Positions 1 through 13,901 of a stretch of DNA of 64,000 nucleotides are shown one piece after another (position 1 is the first letter of the stretch; every line of letters begins with the position of its first letter). A model generated the notes under the pieces. That model had not been told where the DNA came from. It did not search any database and was given only the letters and a program-made list of their open reading frames with translations. The stretch covers positions 1 through 64,000 of the forward strand of contig QNGE01003085.1 of assembly GCA_008508345.1 (NCBI GenBank), read 5' to 3'. Position numbers and translations under genes: made by a program. The DNA is from Paragonimus westermani (lineage: Eukaryota; Platyhelminthes; Trematoda; Plagiorchiida; Troglotrematidae).

Positions 1-31
<31 letters not shown>
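1..31. repeat. (AT)n microsatellite
   Basis: The window opens in an uninterrupted AT dinucleotide run, so the array probably continues outside it. Confidence 0.95.
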
Positions 32-32
<1 letters not shown>

Positions 33-379
33 GCACTCATTATACTACTGGCCGAGCATTCCCTAATTATTGCTCGTGACCATTTCTGTATCGACACTAC
101 GATCTCTCACGCTAACTCTCCCTTTGTTTATTCTGTACCGCTTCATTGGATTGTTCACGCTACCGTGTTGTTGGCTGATATTTGCTAACGGACAAATTCC
201 GTGCTCAGAATTCATTTGACTGCACGTTGTATTATTCGTTAACTGTTGCTCACCTATACACAGAGCCAGTTTTACCCAGTAAACCTTCAATATTCTGACT
301 GGTTAGTTCCCGATTCAAAAGGTTTACATCTGCCACAATAGATCGCATGCAGCTGCGGACCCCGACAGGTTCTACAGTT

Positions 380-1900
380 AACCAATGCCTGAACCGAGTA
401 AGTCTGTGAAGGATTTGCAAGGCAGTTGTGGGCAAATGCGGCTTCGTGAACATATCCGCCGATGGATGCGAGCTGAAGTTAACCCGGATTCGTATCCATC
501 AGCTGAGGTTGCAAGTGGCCCTGAAGAATGAGATGAAAAACGTAGAATTGAGTGTGCGGAGAACGTGAAAAGGCTCAACGAACAGACAGAGATTGTAATT
601 TCATACCGCTCTGCAGATAAACCACTGCCGAGCTCACTACCCCAGTACTCAAATAACCCCGCTAAGCCTCAGTGCTGTGCTACTGAAGGAAGTTGTAACA
701 GGCGACTAGATGTTCAGTCTTATGTGATTACATCTCCAGATCGTGCTCCCAACAATGAACCGCCTGATTCAATCTTAGATATACGTGCTGACCATAAGAA
801 CTCGGAAACCTGCTTAGTATTTGTGTGGGGCTCCCGAAGAAGGACTTGGAGAAGTTCAGTGGCAATACTATAGACTACTGGGGAGTTACCTGAAGTTTTA
901 TGCCAAGCGTTGATCGCTTCACTGATGACTTTGCCAACAGGCCCTCTCATCTCATCCAGTATTGTAATAGGAAGGTTCTGGACGCAATAACGTGATGTAC
1001 AATACCAGAACCAGAGTCGGGGTACTACGAGGTCATCATCATCCTTCAGCACCGCCTCGGTCAACCACACGTCACTGCACATCGCTACGTCAAGTCACTG
1101 ACAGAAGAGTGCATTCTCAGGCAAGTTGACGCAAATGGTTTAGCGGATTTGGCTGAGAAAGCGAAAATGTGCTTCACCAATCTGCGACAACTCCATTATG
1201 AATCCGACGTGAATTCGTGTAGCACGTTAGTGCAAATTGCCGACGACCGCCCACGCCGATGCAGTCCAAGTGGTTTGAGGTGGCAAGTGCCGTTTTGCGC
1301 CATGGGCGGGAACCGTTCTTTGTGGGCATGACCTGGTTTGTAGATGAGAAGGCAGACACTGCTAACCCGACGCCTCCCTATATAGTCCCCGGTTCTTCAA
1401 ACAGCTCTCCACAGCAGAGCACTCGTACTGCCACGACCCAACCTTAACCGTAAATGCCTATGTACCTGACCGTACCTCTCAAATCCACGGGAAATTTCAC
1501 AAATTGCGGTGTGCGAAGTGTGCAGCGGCACGCTATGTTGACCAATGTCCAAAATTTAATTCACCGATCGCTGACGACCGTCTAAGGATGTCAACGAGCT
1601 ATAACTGGTTTTCCTGTGTCTAAAACCGAACCATCACCCAAAGGAACGTGAACACAGCATGTTTGTGGTGTAATTCTATGCTCTTTTGGGCTTCTCATCC
1701 AAGTTGCTCAAGTCATGCTCCGACGAAAGCAACAGAAGGCAATCTTGGTTCTCGGGGCCAATTTACGACGGAGATGCTACAAAGGGCCTTCTATGTGGAT
1801 GACTTAGACAAACTTGTCGACCGCGAGGGATATGCATTCGACTTCCCTGTTGCTAGAATCGCTCTTACTCGTTGTTGGCTTCTGTTTGGCTAAATTTTAC
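380..1900 (+). mobile_element. Decayed BEL/Pao LTR retrotransposon (gag plus RT scrap)
   Basis: Translation of the + strand across several frames gives a BEL/Pao-type Gag. From about 825 to 1240 there is a DUF1759-like stretch: LPKKDLEKFSGN, then SHLIQYC, then LGQPHVTAHRYVKSL. Around 1507-1575 comes a Cys-rich knuckle with C-x2-C, a later Cys and a DRLR-type tail, as in the BEL/Pao nucleocapsid. At 1789-1803 the residues FYVDD match the catalytic box of BEL/Pao reverse transcriptase, inside LQRAFYVDDLDKLVD. Only a few hundred bases separate Gag and the RT box, so most of protease and RT is deleted. Stops at several places (about 870 and 1620) and frame changes show it is dead. LTRs were not identified. 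Family assignment is from motif recall and is fairly firm; the ends are approximate. Confidence 0.75.
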
Positions 1901-4900
1901 AGCAGCACGAAAGGTACTCTCAAAGATGGTTATATTGGTATACCAATAGAAGAGCAAAACTGTTTATCCAGTGACCATCATTCAAGTGAACAATGACTCG
2001 TTCGACAAGGAGGCGGACAAAGTGACTGGATCTGGGCTATTTGGGTGTTCACCTTAAGGCCCGTATACAAAGGAAATCGCGGTCGGGTCACCGAGTGTTT
2101 AATACACATTAGCGGCATTATAAATTGAAGGTCACATGTCCGTGAATAACAAACATGACATATTTAATGCAAGTGGCCTTAATCCCTTCAAAAAATGCCA
2201 CTTGGTAGGGGCTTCCAACATATATCTGGTAAACGATGAACGTCACTCCACACGTTTGTAGACACATTCTGCTCTACTAAACCAAAGAGTTTTGCGCCTC
2301 AAGGCACGAAATTTTGAAAGCAAAATAGAACTTCCGCTGAGGAATACAGGTTAGCTTTCAATCTAGTGATTTCGACACTGGTAGACAAAAACCACTTATA
2401 TTCTCTTATTTTGCAAATCTCGCTACCTGAAAATGAGCAGTGCAAATTGGAATTCAGGTTTCTTGTGTGCTCCGGTGACATACGTTTTCAGGTTCAGTTT
2501 AAGAAACAGAGGTGCCTTCACTCTAATTTTCACAACCGAATGTGCAACGCTGAACCGTACTGCGAACAAAGCGCTGATTCCTTTATCTACTATTGTCAAA
2601 TCGAAGGTACTGTGTCACGCTCGCATTTCCTCATAGGTTGCAGTGGATTGACTTAGCTGTTGACGTGCAGTCACTGCTCAACGAACTTAGAGTGAATTTC
2701 AGCTCGAATTCTCTGCAGTCGATTTCAGTTTACTCTACATGTTCTCTGTCTAAAATCACTTCTACGCTTCTTGGAACCGGAAGTAAGTTGCTTATATGCT
2801 TATGCATGGCTACGCACAACTGAGTGTGGAACAGTAGGTGCACTATATATTGTACAAACCACAGTACTATATGGTACTATTATATATATAATACTACATA
2901 GTACTACACATATGTATTTGGACCATGATTCTGACAAACGTCCACTGCACGTCAACGTTTTGTTTTGGAGGTCGTCATAACGTCATGTCATAATGTGGAT
3001 CAACAGGACTTCATTTCGTCGAAATCTTGGGTGCACATTTACCTGATAGATGTTGTACACCCGGTGGTTTGTTCGAACTGATCCAACAGAATAATACCCA
3101 GTCGGCATTCATTATCAAAAATCGATCGACAATGAAGAAGCAAAGACTTGGCGCGTTGGCCCCCGTGTATTGGTGTAGACCCTGGAAAATAGAGTGCACA
3201 GAGAAACTCGTCAAGCTAGCGAGCCACGGAGCGAGTTGTGGTTTTGGCTGCTGGACGGATATTACAAAATGCATAGCTTGACTAAAACAGAAGGTAGGAA
3301 AACCAAGGTCAGCAAAAGTGTACAGATGGATGCGACTGTCAAAAACATTTTCTATTACAGTTGCTACAGGTGGCGGTAGTTTCCGAGAACATCGTGCTTA
3401 ATTTTGATGCAATTTCTTGTGGTTATTCAAATCTACTAGGTCAACCTGAATAACAGAAGATATCTTACATAATTAGTGATGATTTTATGTGGTAAGTTAT
3501 CTTCAACCAAATCCAAACATGCACCCACGATACACCATATCTGTTCATGTTTTCTTCTGGTTTCTTCCTCCAGATTCTTCTTTGCGTCTCCCAGTTCCGA
3601 ATTGCTCTTTTGATTAAATGTTTTTATAAATCTGTAGGTTCTTGCCCGTTTGCGATTAGCTTCTGACAAAGGGTGTTTGGATCTCCCACCGCCTCTGTCT
3701 TTGACTCCTTGGAACTACCTCATGACGAAATGTTTCATGTTTCCCTTACTCTCTTGGGGATAGTTTCGGTCAGACAGAATGGCGTCCTTCAACGCATTAG
3801 AACAAAAATCGACTGCTGATAGCTGTTCGGAAAATGTCAGGGTGCATTAGACAACACCTTCGTTCACCCCCAACCAGTTTTTCTTAATCGCCAATGGCTT
3901 AGCAAACACACAGTTACGTCTTTCTTACAAACTCATCACCTGTGCTCCTCGGGCGAACGGCTGCAAGCGTGCTACTCTACGAAAGAAAGACAGTCAAAAT
4001 CATCATCACGACGACCTGCGTATAGCACTAAACTTAAAGTTAAAAGAGAGTTCATTGGTTGCTGACATTCAAATAAATAAATGGCGTTAACACTATGTTT
4101 TCACCTTGTCAAACTAACTGAGGGGGGTTAAGGTTTTCGTTATCGTCTTCGGACGATGAAATTTTGCGCGGCCACCTGTTTAATGACACATGATGAGATA
4201 TAACAGTGGGAAAGACGACGTAACTCTTCGTTTAAGAATCGGACCATCTGCGTCCGAGACATCAGTGGGAGAGAATTCGGACTTCAACTCAGCCCGCTGT
4301 TCATAACGTCCTACCTTCTCGTAAGAATCTCTAAATGCAATAAGCAGTTATTTAAAGCCCACCGGTTTCTCATAACATCTTTACAGCTAAGACATTGTAA
4401 CTCACAACACAAGAAGGGTGTGGGTTCTCAAGTACCTTATGAATTTTTCGGATTTAACAAAGGTCAGGCACATAATTGTGCAGCTTATCAAGCTTTGACT
4501 GAAGAAAGACACTTCGCGACTCTTAATAAGTAATGCATCTGGAAAAGATACTTTGTTTCAAAAATATGGTACACTGGATATCACCTTATTGAATGCAATC
4601 TAGGAATAATTACAAAGTGATCATCCTGACACACACGCATTTACAAATCATGTCAACAATACGCTTGACGCTCGTGACAGTCGAAGGTGACTTCGTGCTG
4701 AAGACACAAAGGACGACGGAAATAAAGCCCTGATCACAAAACTCAAGGATATATAGAAATGGCCGACAGTGATGGTCGCTCAACTGGCGGTTATTAATTA
4801 AATAGGGTAGTTTATGACTAATAGCATAATCATCCCACTTTCTGCGTCAAACTGGCTCCAGGCATGAGAGATTGTTGGTGAGTAGCGCACTTAACCGGCA

Positions 4901-4940
4901 AGAGGGTATTGTAGCATATATATATCCCCTATCTTCATAG
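1901..4940. other. No gene seen
   Basis: No open frame here has recognisable protein character or convincing splice sites. It holds a short AT-rich patch near 2875-2925. The first few hundred bases may still belong to the BEL/Pao relic. Confidence 0.5.
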
Positions 4941-4949
4941 AGATGGAGC

Positions 4950-6200
4950 GTTTTCATACACGGCTGTGCATCTGTTCTTCCAGAAAATTCGGCCCTTGTA
5001 CAAGCCGCTTCATATGATACACGAATCTCTCAAATGGAAACGACCAAAACATTCACAATAGAGCGAGTTGTTCAACACCGTCACAAAACTGAGATAAGCA
5101 CTGCGCATTATATACAACTTTGTCGTCACCATATGAAAAAGTAAACTGATTAACGAATTTAAAAATGAGATAACGGGCAATTTGAATAAATGCCATATAT
5201 ATGAGGGGTGAGAGAGAACGTATACGGCTAAGAGTAGGTTCAGAAGGTTTTCACAACAGTCGTTTTGTAAACACTTTTTCAGAACGACTGGTCCCAAATA
5301 CAGAAGAAATTGCTTGCACTCGGTGGCTTTCCACCTTTCAGCTGAAGTAAAAGAACAACGTTTTCGGGTAGAGTTCATCGTGAGATACTTGGTTTGATGG
5401 ATACGCTGACGTCGATGGCCTTTCACATAACTACTGAGAGGCGACCATCACGAATGGTATCGGATGAACGCCAAAACACTGAGCAATACCAAAGGATACT
5501 AAATGCATGGAGTCAAGGGGCAATCGTGATACCACGTCAACGGAAAGTCTTATTAGAAGAGTTAAACTGATGTGATGTCCATCCCAAGTTGTTTTCAAAA
5601 ACTGGAACCCCTCCTTAGTTCTTTTTCAAATACGGAGAAGATCATTCTTCTGCTTTTACAGCAGACACCTCTGCGTGCACTTGTCGCAGCCGTGATAGCC
5701 ACCGTGAACTCTGACTTTACGTATGAAGCAACGATCAGGTGTGCCACAACTAATGGAATGAAGCGTCACGAAAACTGTTATTCCGAGTGTTTCTAAGTGG
5801 GCCCCATTCATCAGAATGTCTTCGGTCTCTGTGGCGAATTCCCCAATACATACGTGTGAATGCTCCGGACGACCATTGCCACCATAAGAGCCAATCACAA
5901 ATGGACAGCTAACAATTGGCCGAATAAAACGACCAAGTACGGGCAACATTTCAGTGACCGGGTAATAAAAAAGAGGCAGCCGATTGATGTTAAACTGCTT
6001 TTATTGTACATTCTGTAAGGAGCTATAGAGTCCAATGTACATGTGCGAGCCCTCGGAAGGCGTCTTCTTTGAGCATGTTCTTGGAGTGTTGCTTATAGTT
6101 CTCGGATCTTAAAGCAAGTCAGAAACGAGCGGCTTCAATAAAGTGAAAGATAGTTTCAGATCAGCCGCCGTGAGAGACTTTGCTTGAGTAGATAGCAATC
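4950..6200 (-). mobile_element. Decayed DNA-transposon transposase (DUF4218-like family)
   Basis: Read on the - strand from right to left, successive blocks match a large family of transposase-derived proteins common in invertebrates. About 6130-6050 gives DPRTISNTPRT and SHMYIGLYSSLQN. About 5990-5660 gives NINRLPLF, PVLGRFIRPIVSCPFVIG and RKVRVHGGYHGCDKC. About 5560-5490 gives VDVVSRLPLDSMHLVSFG. About 5340-5280 gives RWKATECKQFLLYLGPVVLK, then YGDDKVVYNAQCLSQF, and about 5050 gives FWSFPFERFVYHMKRLV. Order and spacing follow the family. The frame changes at least three times and stops interrupt it, so it cannot make an intact protein. Two stretches stay open for 97 codons (5656-5949) and 138 codons (5010-5426). 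Terminal inverted repeats were not found and the superfamily is not certain. The family resemblance is from memory. Confidence 0.7.
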
Positions 6201-9200
6201 TCAGCGACTTAGAAATAGATTAGGCTGTTCCCGTAGAATTCACTGAAACGACTGAATTATATGTTGTCTGTAGAACTCACGTGAACGGTGTGGACCGCGC
6301 CTCCATTCAACAGATGGGATTAGACACATGTACCTTAAAACTCGGTCACCTTCCTCATCTCCAATCTAAAGCGAACATAACAAAACAAAGAACGGCCAGG
6401 TTTTGCTAATGAAAGGTGATGGGGATAGTACCAGAAGAAACAGCAGTAACGCTGACGCCAAGTCTTAGACATTCCGGGTATGTTCGATGATATATAATGG
6501 CACGACCATACAACAATCACCCGGAACCCTTGGTGCACCAAGAGTTCATTGACTAGATGGCTTCAGGGAATATGGAGACCAACAAATTAAATGTAAATTA
6601 GTGTGCAACATAACCGGACCGTCCTAGGTGAAATTTGCAGTCTTCAGTTCATTCTTTAACATTTCATTGAATAATAAATTGCGTTATATCGCGTTTACCT
6701 TTCAAGTGACATGACATGTTTTCATCTAAAATTATCCGTAAAGCATCACAAAAACAATAATGTGGAAAGCAACCGGACCAGAGGCACGTGACAATCAAAT
6801 GACCCAGAACTATCGAACTAGCCTGAATAAAAAAATTAAACACTCAGATGACAATCACTTTTTCTGAAGTGGGATTTACGGGTATTGCAGTGAAAATACC
6901 ATTCTTAGGTTGTTCATAACCATTACTCAGCGAAAAAAATAGTCCCAGGAAAATGTGTCACTTACCGAAGTTCCTTATTTTTTATTGGTCAGTGGAGTGG
7001 AAAAGACAGGCTGACGCCTAGCCAACTGTTGGTCAATTTGTCTGAGTCATCCACGTGTTTACTGGGACAGTGCACTATCTAGCATCTGTAGGCAGTACAG
7101 TACCATGATGTACTTATTTCATACTATTATTTCCCATAAGAGTTTCTTATAATTATAGTTAGGTGGAATGTATTTCGCGGTACCTGTACATTGCATACGG
7201 TAACACAGGTAGGGATGATCATTTATTCGTCTATTTCCATTCATATTTTGCATATATGTATATATATGTATATATATACATATATATATGAAAACAGAAA
7301 AATGGGAGTTCGAACTTGTGTTGCCATACACAAAATGCCTTTCCTATAATTGTACGACAATTACGGTTAGTCTTGCAAAGAGAAAAGCGACGCTAGTACG
7401 AAAAATTAGTCACAAAGTCTGAGGATTCAGTCTGTAGGGCCAAGTAGACCTTGATGGTCGATGGACAATAACGTAATAAACGAATGTGGAACATAGTGCC
7501 GATGAACGAAATGGTGCATCTAAGCTCACACCGCTCATACCTGGAGAATTATAAACGTTTACTTATTTGCGCGCAAACATGGAGCAGACGGAAAAGTAAA
7601 TCTACCGAACGATTAATTTACTACGAGCATCATGCTGAAACAAGTGGTCGCATGTATAAAAATTCATTCTGCTCGCCGGACAAACCGTGCAGTAGTATTT
7701 TCACCCAAATGACGATTTTATTACGCCTCCCAGAAGTCAATTTATGCTTTATAATATCTCCATAACTGCTTGATGATTAAAATTACAATGATTGGTTTTC
7801 AGCTGCTGACGTCAGGCATACTGACACTCAAAGGAGTTTAATTGTTGAGTTAACACTTAATGCAAGAAGGCATATCATTCCGAACGAATAACAAGAAGTG
7901 TTTTGTATCAAACAGTGTGTTATAAAACGGCACTATTACTTGTAAACTAGATCTCTAACCCAGTCCGTTAAAAGTTAGGATGTCAATTGCTACTATGTTA
8001 CAGAATCTTGCTGTAACCGTCAGGAATGAGCAATGTACGTTTATGTAGTCACGTAGATGGAGCTTTAATTTCTCTGTGTGCGGTTATGTCATATACATCA
8101 GCGGAGGGTGGTAAGAAAAAAAGCAATCAACTTTATGGTAGTATACATAGCACTCAGTTTATAAGGTAATAGCCTTTAACTACACAGGAGAACAAGCTAA
8201 TCATTGAATACTAACGAAGCATAACAAGCTATCCTTTCCATATATTTTTGATCTCTTGTTTTTTCATAGTCGTGCTTATCCTCGAACGGTTATCACCCAC
8301 ACTATCCAGACATTTATTCACCTTTTGTCAATACTCACACTTATGTTGATAAGTAATCTGTTTGAAGGCATACTGGCTGGATATGACGGCAAAATACAAT
8401 GAATATGCTGAACTTTCCTGCGAAGCTCCCAAGCTTTGTTTTTTACTTGACTGTAACGGGTTTTTCCAGGTGGGCCTAACAGGTGTCTCATGTCAGTCAA
8501 TCCAGCGTCAAACCACCTGTGAAGCAGATGCGATCCAAATGGTGACACTGTGTCAACTTGCACAGAGGAAAGCCGTCCAATGAAGCAAGCTCTTTCTCTT
8601 TATTGTCCAATTTGCACGTTCAGATGTCACTCGTGATCGCGTTTAAATACCGGAATTCCAATCTACAATGTATCAAGACTTACACCTAAACGCCCTGTGC
8701 ACTTTTATATGATTTTATACGTCTGGCTGACGTTTTCGTGCGTGGATTTTTGCGTAATAATCCTCGTCCGTTGTCCCGACCTCCTTGACTAAGGACTCAT
8801 TCGATCACCCGCGTTGTCCGCAATCCATCCGCTCTGGGCTTTGATCATATCTCACCACCACGTCCAGCTCGTCTACTCAGTGGTGGAACAATCAAGCCTC
8901 AGACTTGGCCTTCCATCACAAGGTGGTTTTTCCCACATCTTCTGCCGGCAGTTTTATATATTTAGAGAAAGTTCTGAGGTTCTTCATTAGTGTCCCTGTG
9001 ACACACCCCAAAACAGTTAATCGCAAAGAAATCAATTTGCGTACGTATATGGGCATGTATTAACGTCTTAGGTGACTGTATCCCATACAGATAATCTGTA
9101 TCGTAACTGGTGCAAAAATACACAGTTTGCTTAAGGTGTCCGCCCAACATTATGCATGAAGTGGGGGCAGTAATAGTGTTTAACCATAGCGTTCTCCTCT

Positions 9201-12200
9201 TCTGACTAAAACGAAGTTTTTGTGCAAACTTTCGTGCCGCTTTTTAAAAAACGCTATTTCTGAATGTCTGCAGTTCAAACGTGGGTTTGCCCCATTACAC
9301 GCATCAAAAGTTGGAGTTCTGCTTCATACAGAGCTCCATAAAATTAAATCAAGTGTATTCGGTAACAGACAAAGCCAGTTTGTTCATGCTTTCACATTTT
9401 TAATATTTTCGTGTAACACAGAGGGCGATGAACTGATCAGATCTGGGCTTTAGGGTGTGCCCAACCTGTAACGTTCTTTCTGAAATTATCGTGCCAGAGT
9501 CACCAGAAGTTCACTCTAACCGTAGAATTCATTCATACATTTGTGACGCTGGTTTCGCCCTCTGACTAACCATCTGAAAGTTTCAGTTTTGCAGAAGAAC
9601 TTTGACGCTAGCATTGACAATTCAGTCTGTTGAAGTGCGCTTGATTCATGCCTAATTTGTTTCTATCTCTATGCATTCCAACTTCACTTTGATTTATTGA
9701 AGATCATATTTCTGTTGTCTGCTGTTTCATAAAGAACATCTTCGTGTATGTTATTTTCGGCTGTGTGCTGTAACTCCGTTCAGTACTGAGTTGGGTACAC
9801 AGAAGCATTCCAAGGTTTCCCTGATTTGTAATACTCTAATGTATCTACTTGTTAGGGGAAAAGGTCAGCTGGTGTTTGCTTGTTGTCTCACCCGTCACGT
9901 GGTACAATTTCATTTTCATTTAGGTAACACATTAATTCAGACCATCAGCTTCAAACCGTTCCACTCTTGCATAATTTGCTTACAACTAATCTATCCTACT
10001 TGGCGTTTTGAACACGAATGTTTAGAATTGGTTTAAACCCGCCCAGTGCGTTTCAGTTCATTTTCATAATGACTGACACACAAAAAATACAAACTTAGCC
10101 TGTTACCTAATTTAAATCAAATCTTGGCTTTGCGTTGGTTCACACACTTACTGATACAAACAAGCGTTTTCGTTTGTTGTTCCGGATAAAAAGTAACTGA
10201 GGGCTCCCCATACCCAGTCATAACTATTATCTGCCGTTCATCTTCACAGTTGTATGTGTTCCTTATATTTTATTAATTCAGCGGTAAATGACAAAGTTTT
10301 CACGAACTCATAATGTAAGACACAAAGTTTTTATTTAAGATGAACATTCTACGCTACATGCTATACGAGAAGTGACAAAATCTTTGATCGATCAACCAAA
10401 AGCTAGCACACTCACCATTTGCATTTCTTGAATCCCGATGGGTTTTAAACATTTTTATGATAACCAGAAGTGGTGTGATTAGCACTTAGTTCACTCTGAA
10501 ATACACTACACTAATTTATTGTTCTATCACGCTTTTAAATCTCTATTTTTTTTATAAAAAAAATTATAACACATGTTGTACTTGCTGTATTTCTCTGAGA
10601 AATGGTCGCTTGCATGCCTGTATGACGCAGTGGACCCAATAGGTTTCTCAGACAATGAAAGGACAGTTTGACGGTGGTTTCAAACGCTTTCGTTTCGAAG
10701 GCTAGTGTCGAGTGGATTTGATATATCCATAACATTCGTGATCACAAGCGATCAAAAATTGAGCACTATGATTCTCTATCTTTTTCCCCAACCAGTTATC
10801 GGGTTCACTGTAGGTTTACCTTTACCACTGAATTCTCAGCTGATGCTCAACGCAATCAAAGAAGCCCGTGTGAGTTCTAGTTGGGCAACCATTCACAACT
10901 TAGTCACAACGTGAAATCGCCCATATATAGTAGACCAATAGGTTTCCGGTGTTTATATTGTAAACACTTTATCACCAAACAATTTGTCACTATCAGTGCT
11001 TAGAATTTCAAGTGTATGAAGCCAAAAATTTACCAACCGCTATTCTTGATAGTCAGAAATAGTACGGTTGTAATGAGGATAAATGTTTGCTAACGTTCAA
11101 ACGGGCTTCATACCTCTAATCTCTGGAGTGAGTACAACAAGCCACGCTGTCAGTTGGGGGCGAACTTCACTGGGGCCAAAAAGTGACTGGATTTTAAAGC
11201 ACTGTCAACACTGGTAACCAAGGTTCATCAGACCTCTGAACAAGTATGTTGGTGATGTTGGGTCTAAACCTAAATAGCCAGACCCGTTAGATGCACAGCA
11301 AGGTAAAAAAAATAAGGGAAAATATACACACGCACACACATTACTGCGAAATCCACAACAAACGATGAACATGTGGTGTATTGTTTTGCAGCCGGAGTGC
11401 TCACTCAAACAGACACATCTGGTAGCACGGAGCCAATATTACAGGTAAGTTACAAACCGTTTTCCATTACCAGAACAGGTCACTTATTCCCAATCAAAAT
11501 GTTCTACTTCCAAGTGCATCTTTAACTTGAGTTAATTAGTCATTCGTGTTCAATCACTGATGTTAACCTGCGCCGCAGATCTTCGAAGAAGTTCAATAAC
11601 CTTGCACACCTTCTTGGTATGGTTTTCTCTTCACTAAACTTGATGTTGTCTGCAAGTGGGATGTGCTGAGTCAACTTCGTCCACTTGTTTTAACACACCT
11701 GACAAACAGTAGCTACCTAGGATGGTGGTGAGTTGAGTTTTCGCTTTCGTAGTACTGGTCATGGCTCTCTTGGTCGTACTGTGGTCAAATTAATTAGACC
11801 GAAATTGAATACAACGAAAGAATTGAGGCATACTGCGATCAATCAACCATTTTGTAACCTCTGAACATGAATAAGATGGTGTTCCACATTTTTATGGTAC
11901 CCGAGTATGACATCTTTCGAATGGATCTACTGAACGCACACTGCGCGACAGACGAAATTGCTCAAGAAAGTAAACGAATTTAGTGTTCCATCCTATCTGA
12001 ATGTTTACACGTTCGTGTTCGATTTCACCGGATGTTACTAATGTATTCCAAAAATATGCTACAAGCCATACGTGCAATTTGTGCTGAAACATTTTTACCA
12101 TGAATTTCCCCGTACTCTATCGTTTGAAACAAACTGAGTCTTGCACAGACACCAGTCGTCTGAGGGTCAAACAGGGCAGTTCTTATGAGGTCTATCTACG

Positions 12201-13430
12201 TAACCATCAGTCCACGGTAGCTTATTGTGTTACCTGGATTTGCTCTGCGAAACCTTCAAGTTATTTTTGATTGGAGGACATACTTCTAATTTTTTATTTC
12301 TTGGTTTTATCAACTTTTTATGAAGCTGCAAAAGTATTTACATCCCTGATACAGATAGGACATTTGCATTCATGACTCACGGACATATATTTCGGTGTCC
12401 TAGAGATGAGTAAGTGCAATCGCTTGTGAGCAAGGTTTTATGTTCACAGAGCACTGCATCTTCCATTGTAAGACAATTATGGACTGAAGGCCACATATTT
12501 GTTGGTCGACTATCACTTTATGTCGTGATAAAGTAGGACATTTTGCAATTTCGAAGTTTGTGGCATTTTTCTTGAAGAGCCATAGGCAGTTGACTGTATA
12601 AGTTCAAAAGAGTTTTGCCGTTTATACGTACTTGCCATAACCTAAACACCACTAAAGTGATCGCAGCTTCTAAATTTTTCGGGCCAACATCTTGTGGACT
12701 CAATCTTCTTTTCACCGCTAATGTTTACGCTTACATTAGTTATATGTTTTGGTCCGGTTCACGTTTCCGTTCGTGTTAACTGACACGCTATTGACAGACT
12801 GGTCACATCCAAACCTTTAGGCAAAATAGTTTGTGAATTATAAGTAGATTGGTCAGATTCACTTAGACGGGGACTCGGTAACTGTTCTGCCAACTCCAAT
12901 CATCATCTCACACTCAGGAGATCTAAGCCAAGGTGGCATTGTCGACTTCATTTAACCTAATGGACAGTGTTTTCGTTGGTAATGAATAGTCGCAAATGGC
13001 TTGGATCTAACCGTGACTAACACTCGCGATCCGTACGAATGAGCGTGTTTTTGTCTGTAGTTTCATGCTGATTACGCGTCTACTATTGACGGGAATAGAG
13101 TTGGTTTGAGATTATTCTTTAGAGCGATCCGTTTCTGTGTCTGATTACCGATAAACATAGTCTTTATAGGCCACCGTCAAGTAGTACTTAAAGTTCTTTG
13201 GAACTTAGACTTGAGCTGTTGGCCTCAAACCTAAGTTATGTACTGTCAGTTTGATAGTAGCTTCTATTCCACTCCACTTTAAATGAAACTGCCTGGTGTG
13301 GCAACCTACTGGTTGGAGCATGTCCGCAATCTGTGTCTCGAGATATGCGGTCCTAGTTACATGTCCGGCTTACCACTGTGTAAATATGTCAGCAAATATT
13401 TTCTTTACTTATTCACTACTCTCATTACAC
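6201..13430. other. No gene seen
   Basis: More than 7 kb with only short chance open frames (under 95 codons) on both strands, none with recognisable domains. It contains the AT palindrome at 7259-7288. It could be intergenic or an intron of a gene lying outside the window. Confidence 0.5.
7251..7290. repeat. TA-rich palindromic microsatellite
   Basis: Alternating TA broken by G and C at symmetric places. Positions 7259-7288 read the same on both strands (30 bp), so the single strand could fold into a hairpin. Confidence 0.9.
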
Positions 13431-13664
13431 GGTTGGCGGCATCCGATTCGGATTAGCCTGTCACAATGACCGAAGCCAAAGGACGCCTGCGCCTAGCCAT
13501 CACTGCAATCGGCTTGCGCTGCACCAATTGCAGTTCCACCAACACACCACATATCCAGTGTAAACCTGAAGGAATAAGACCGGGAGGTGTGCCAGTGGGG
13601 CCTTTGTGTCCAGTCGGCCAATGCTGGTTAGCCACTTGATTGGCTAATAAGGAAAGGAAACTCT

Positions 13665-13762
13665 TATCTCTCGGAAACTAAACAGAGAGAGGCTGCAATG
13701 ACGAGATCTACACTGAGAAGAAAGATTTTTGAAGTGTAATACAAGAAGCGTTGCAGTATAGG
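13665..13762. repeat. 98-bp direct repeat, left copy (flanks N gap)
   Basis: This copy runs up to the first N. The same 98 bases return immediately after the last N, with one difference seen (acaagaag here, acgagaag in the right copy). Confidence 0.95.
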
Positions 13763-13803
13763 NNNNNNNNNNNNNNNNNNNNNNNNNNNNNNNNNNNNNN
13801 NNN
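13763..13803. other. Assembly gap of 41 N
   Basis: Forty-one undetermined bases lie between two near-identical 98-bp sequences. This fits a scaffolding join in which overlapping contig ends were placed side by side, or a collapsed tandem repeat. Confidence 0.95.
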
Positions 13804-13901
13804 TATCTCTCGGAAACTAAACAGAGAGAGGCTGCAATGACGAGATCTACACTGAGAAGAAAGATTTTTGAAGTGTAATACGAGAAGCGTTGCAGTATAG
13901 G
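13804..13901. repeat. 98-bp direct repeat, right copy
   Basis: It begins at the first base after the N run and matches 13665-13762 except for one substitution. Downstream sequence continues uniquely. Confidence 0.95.
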
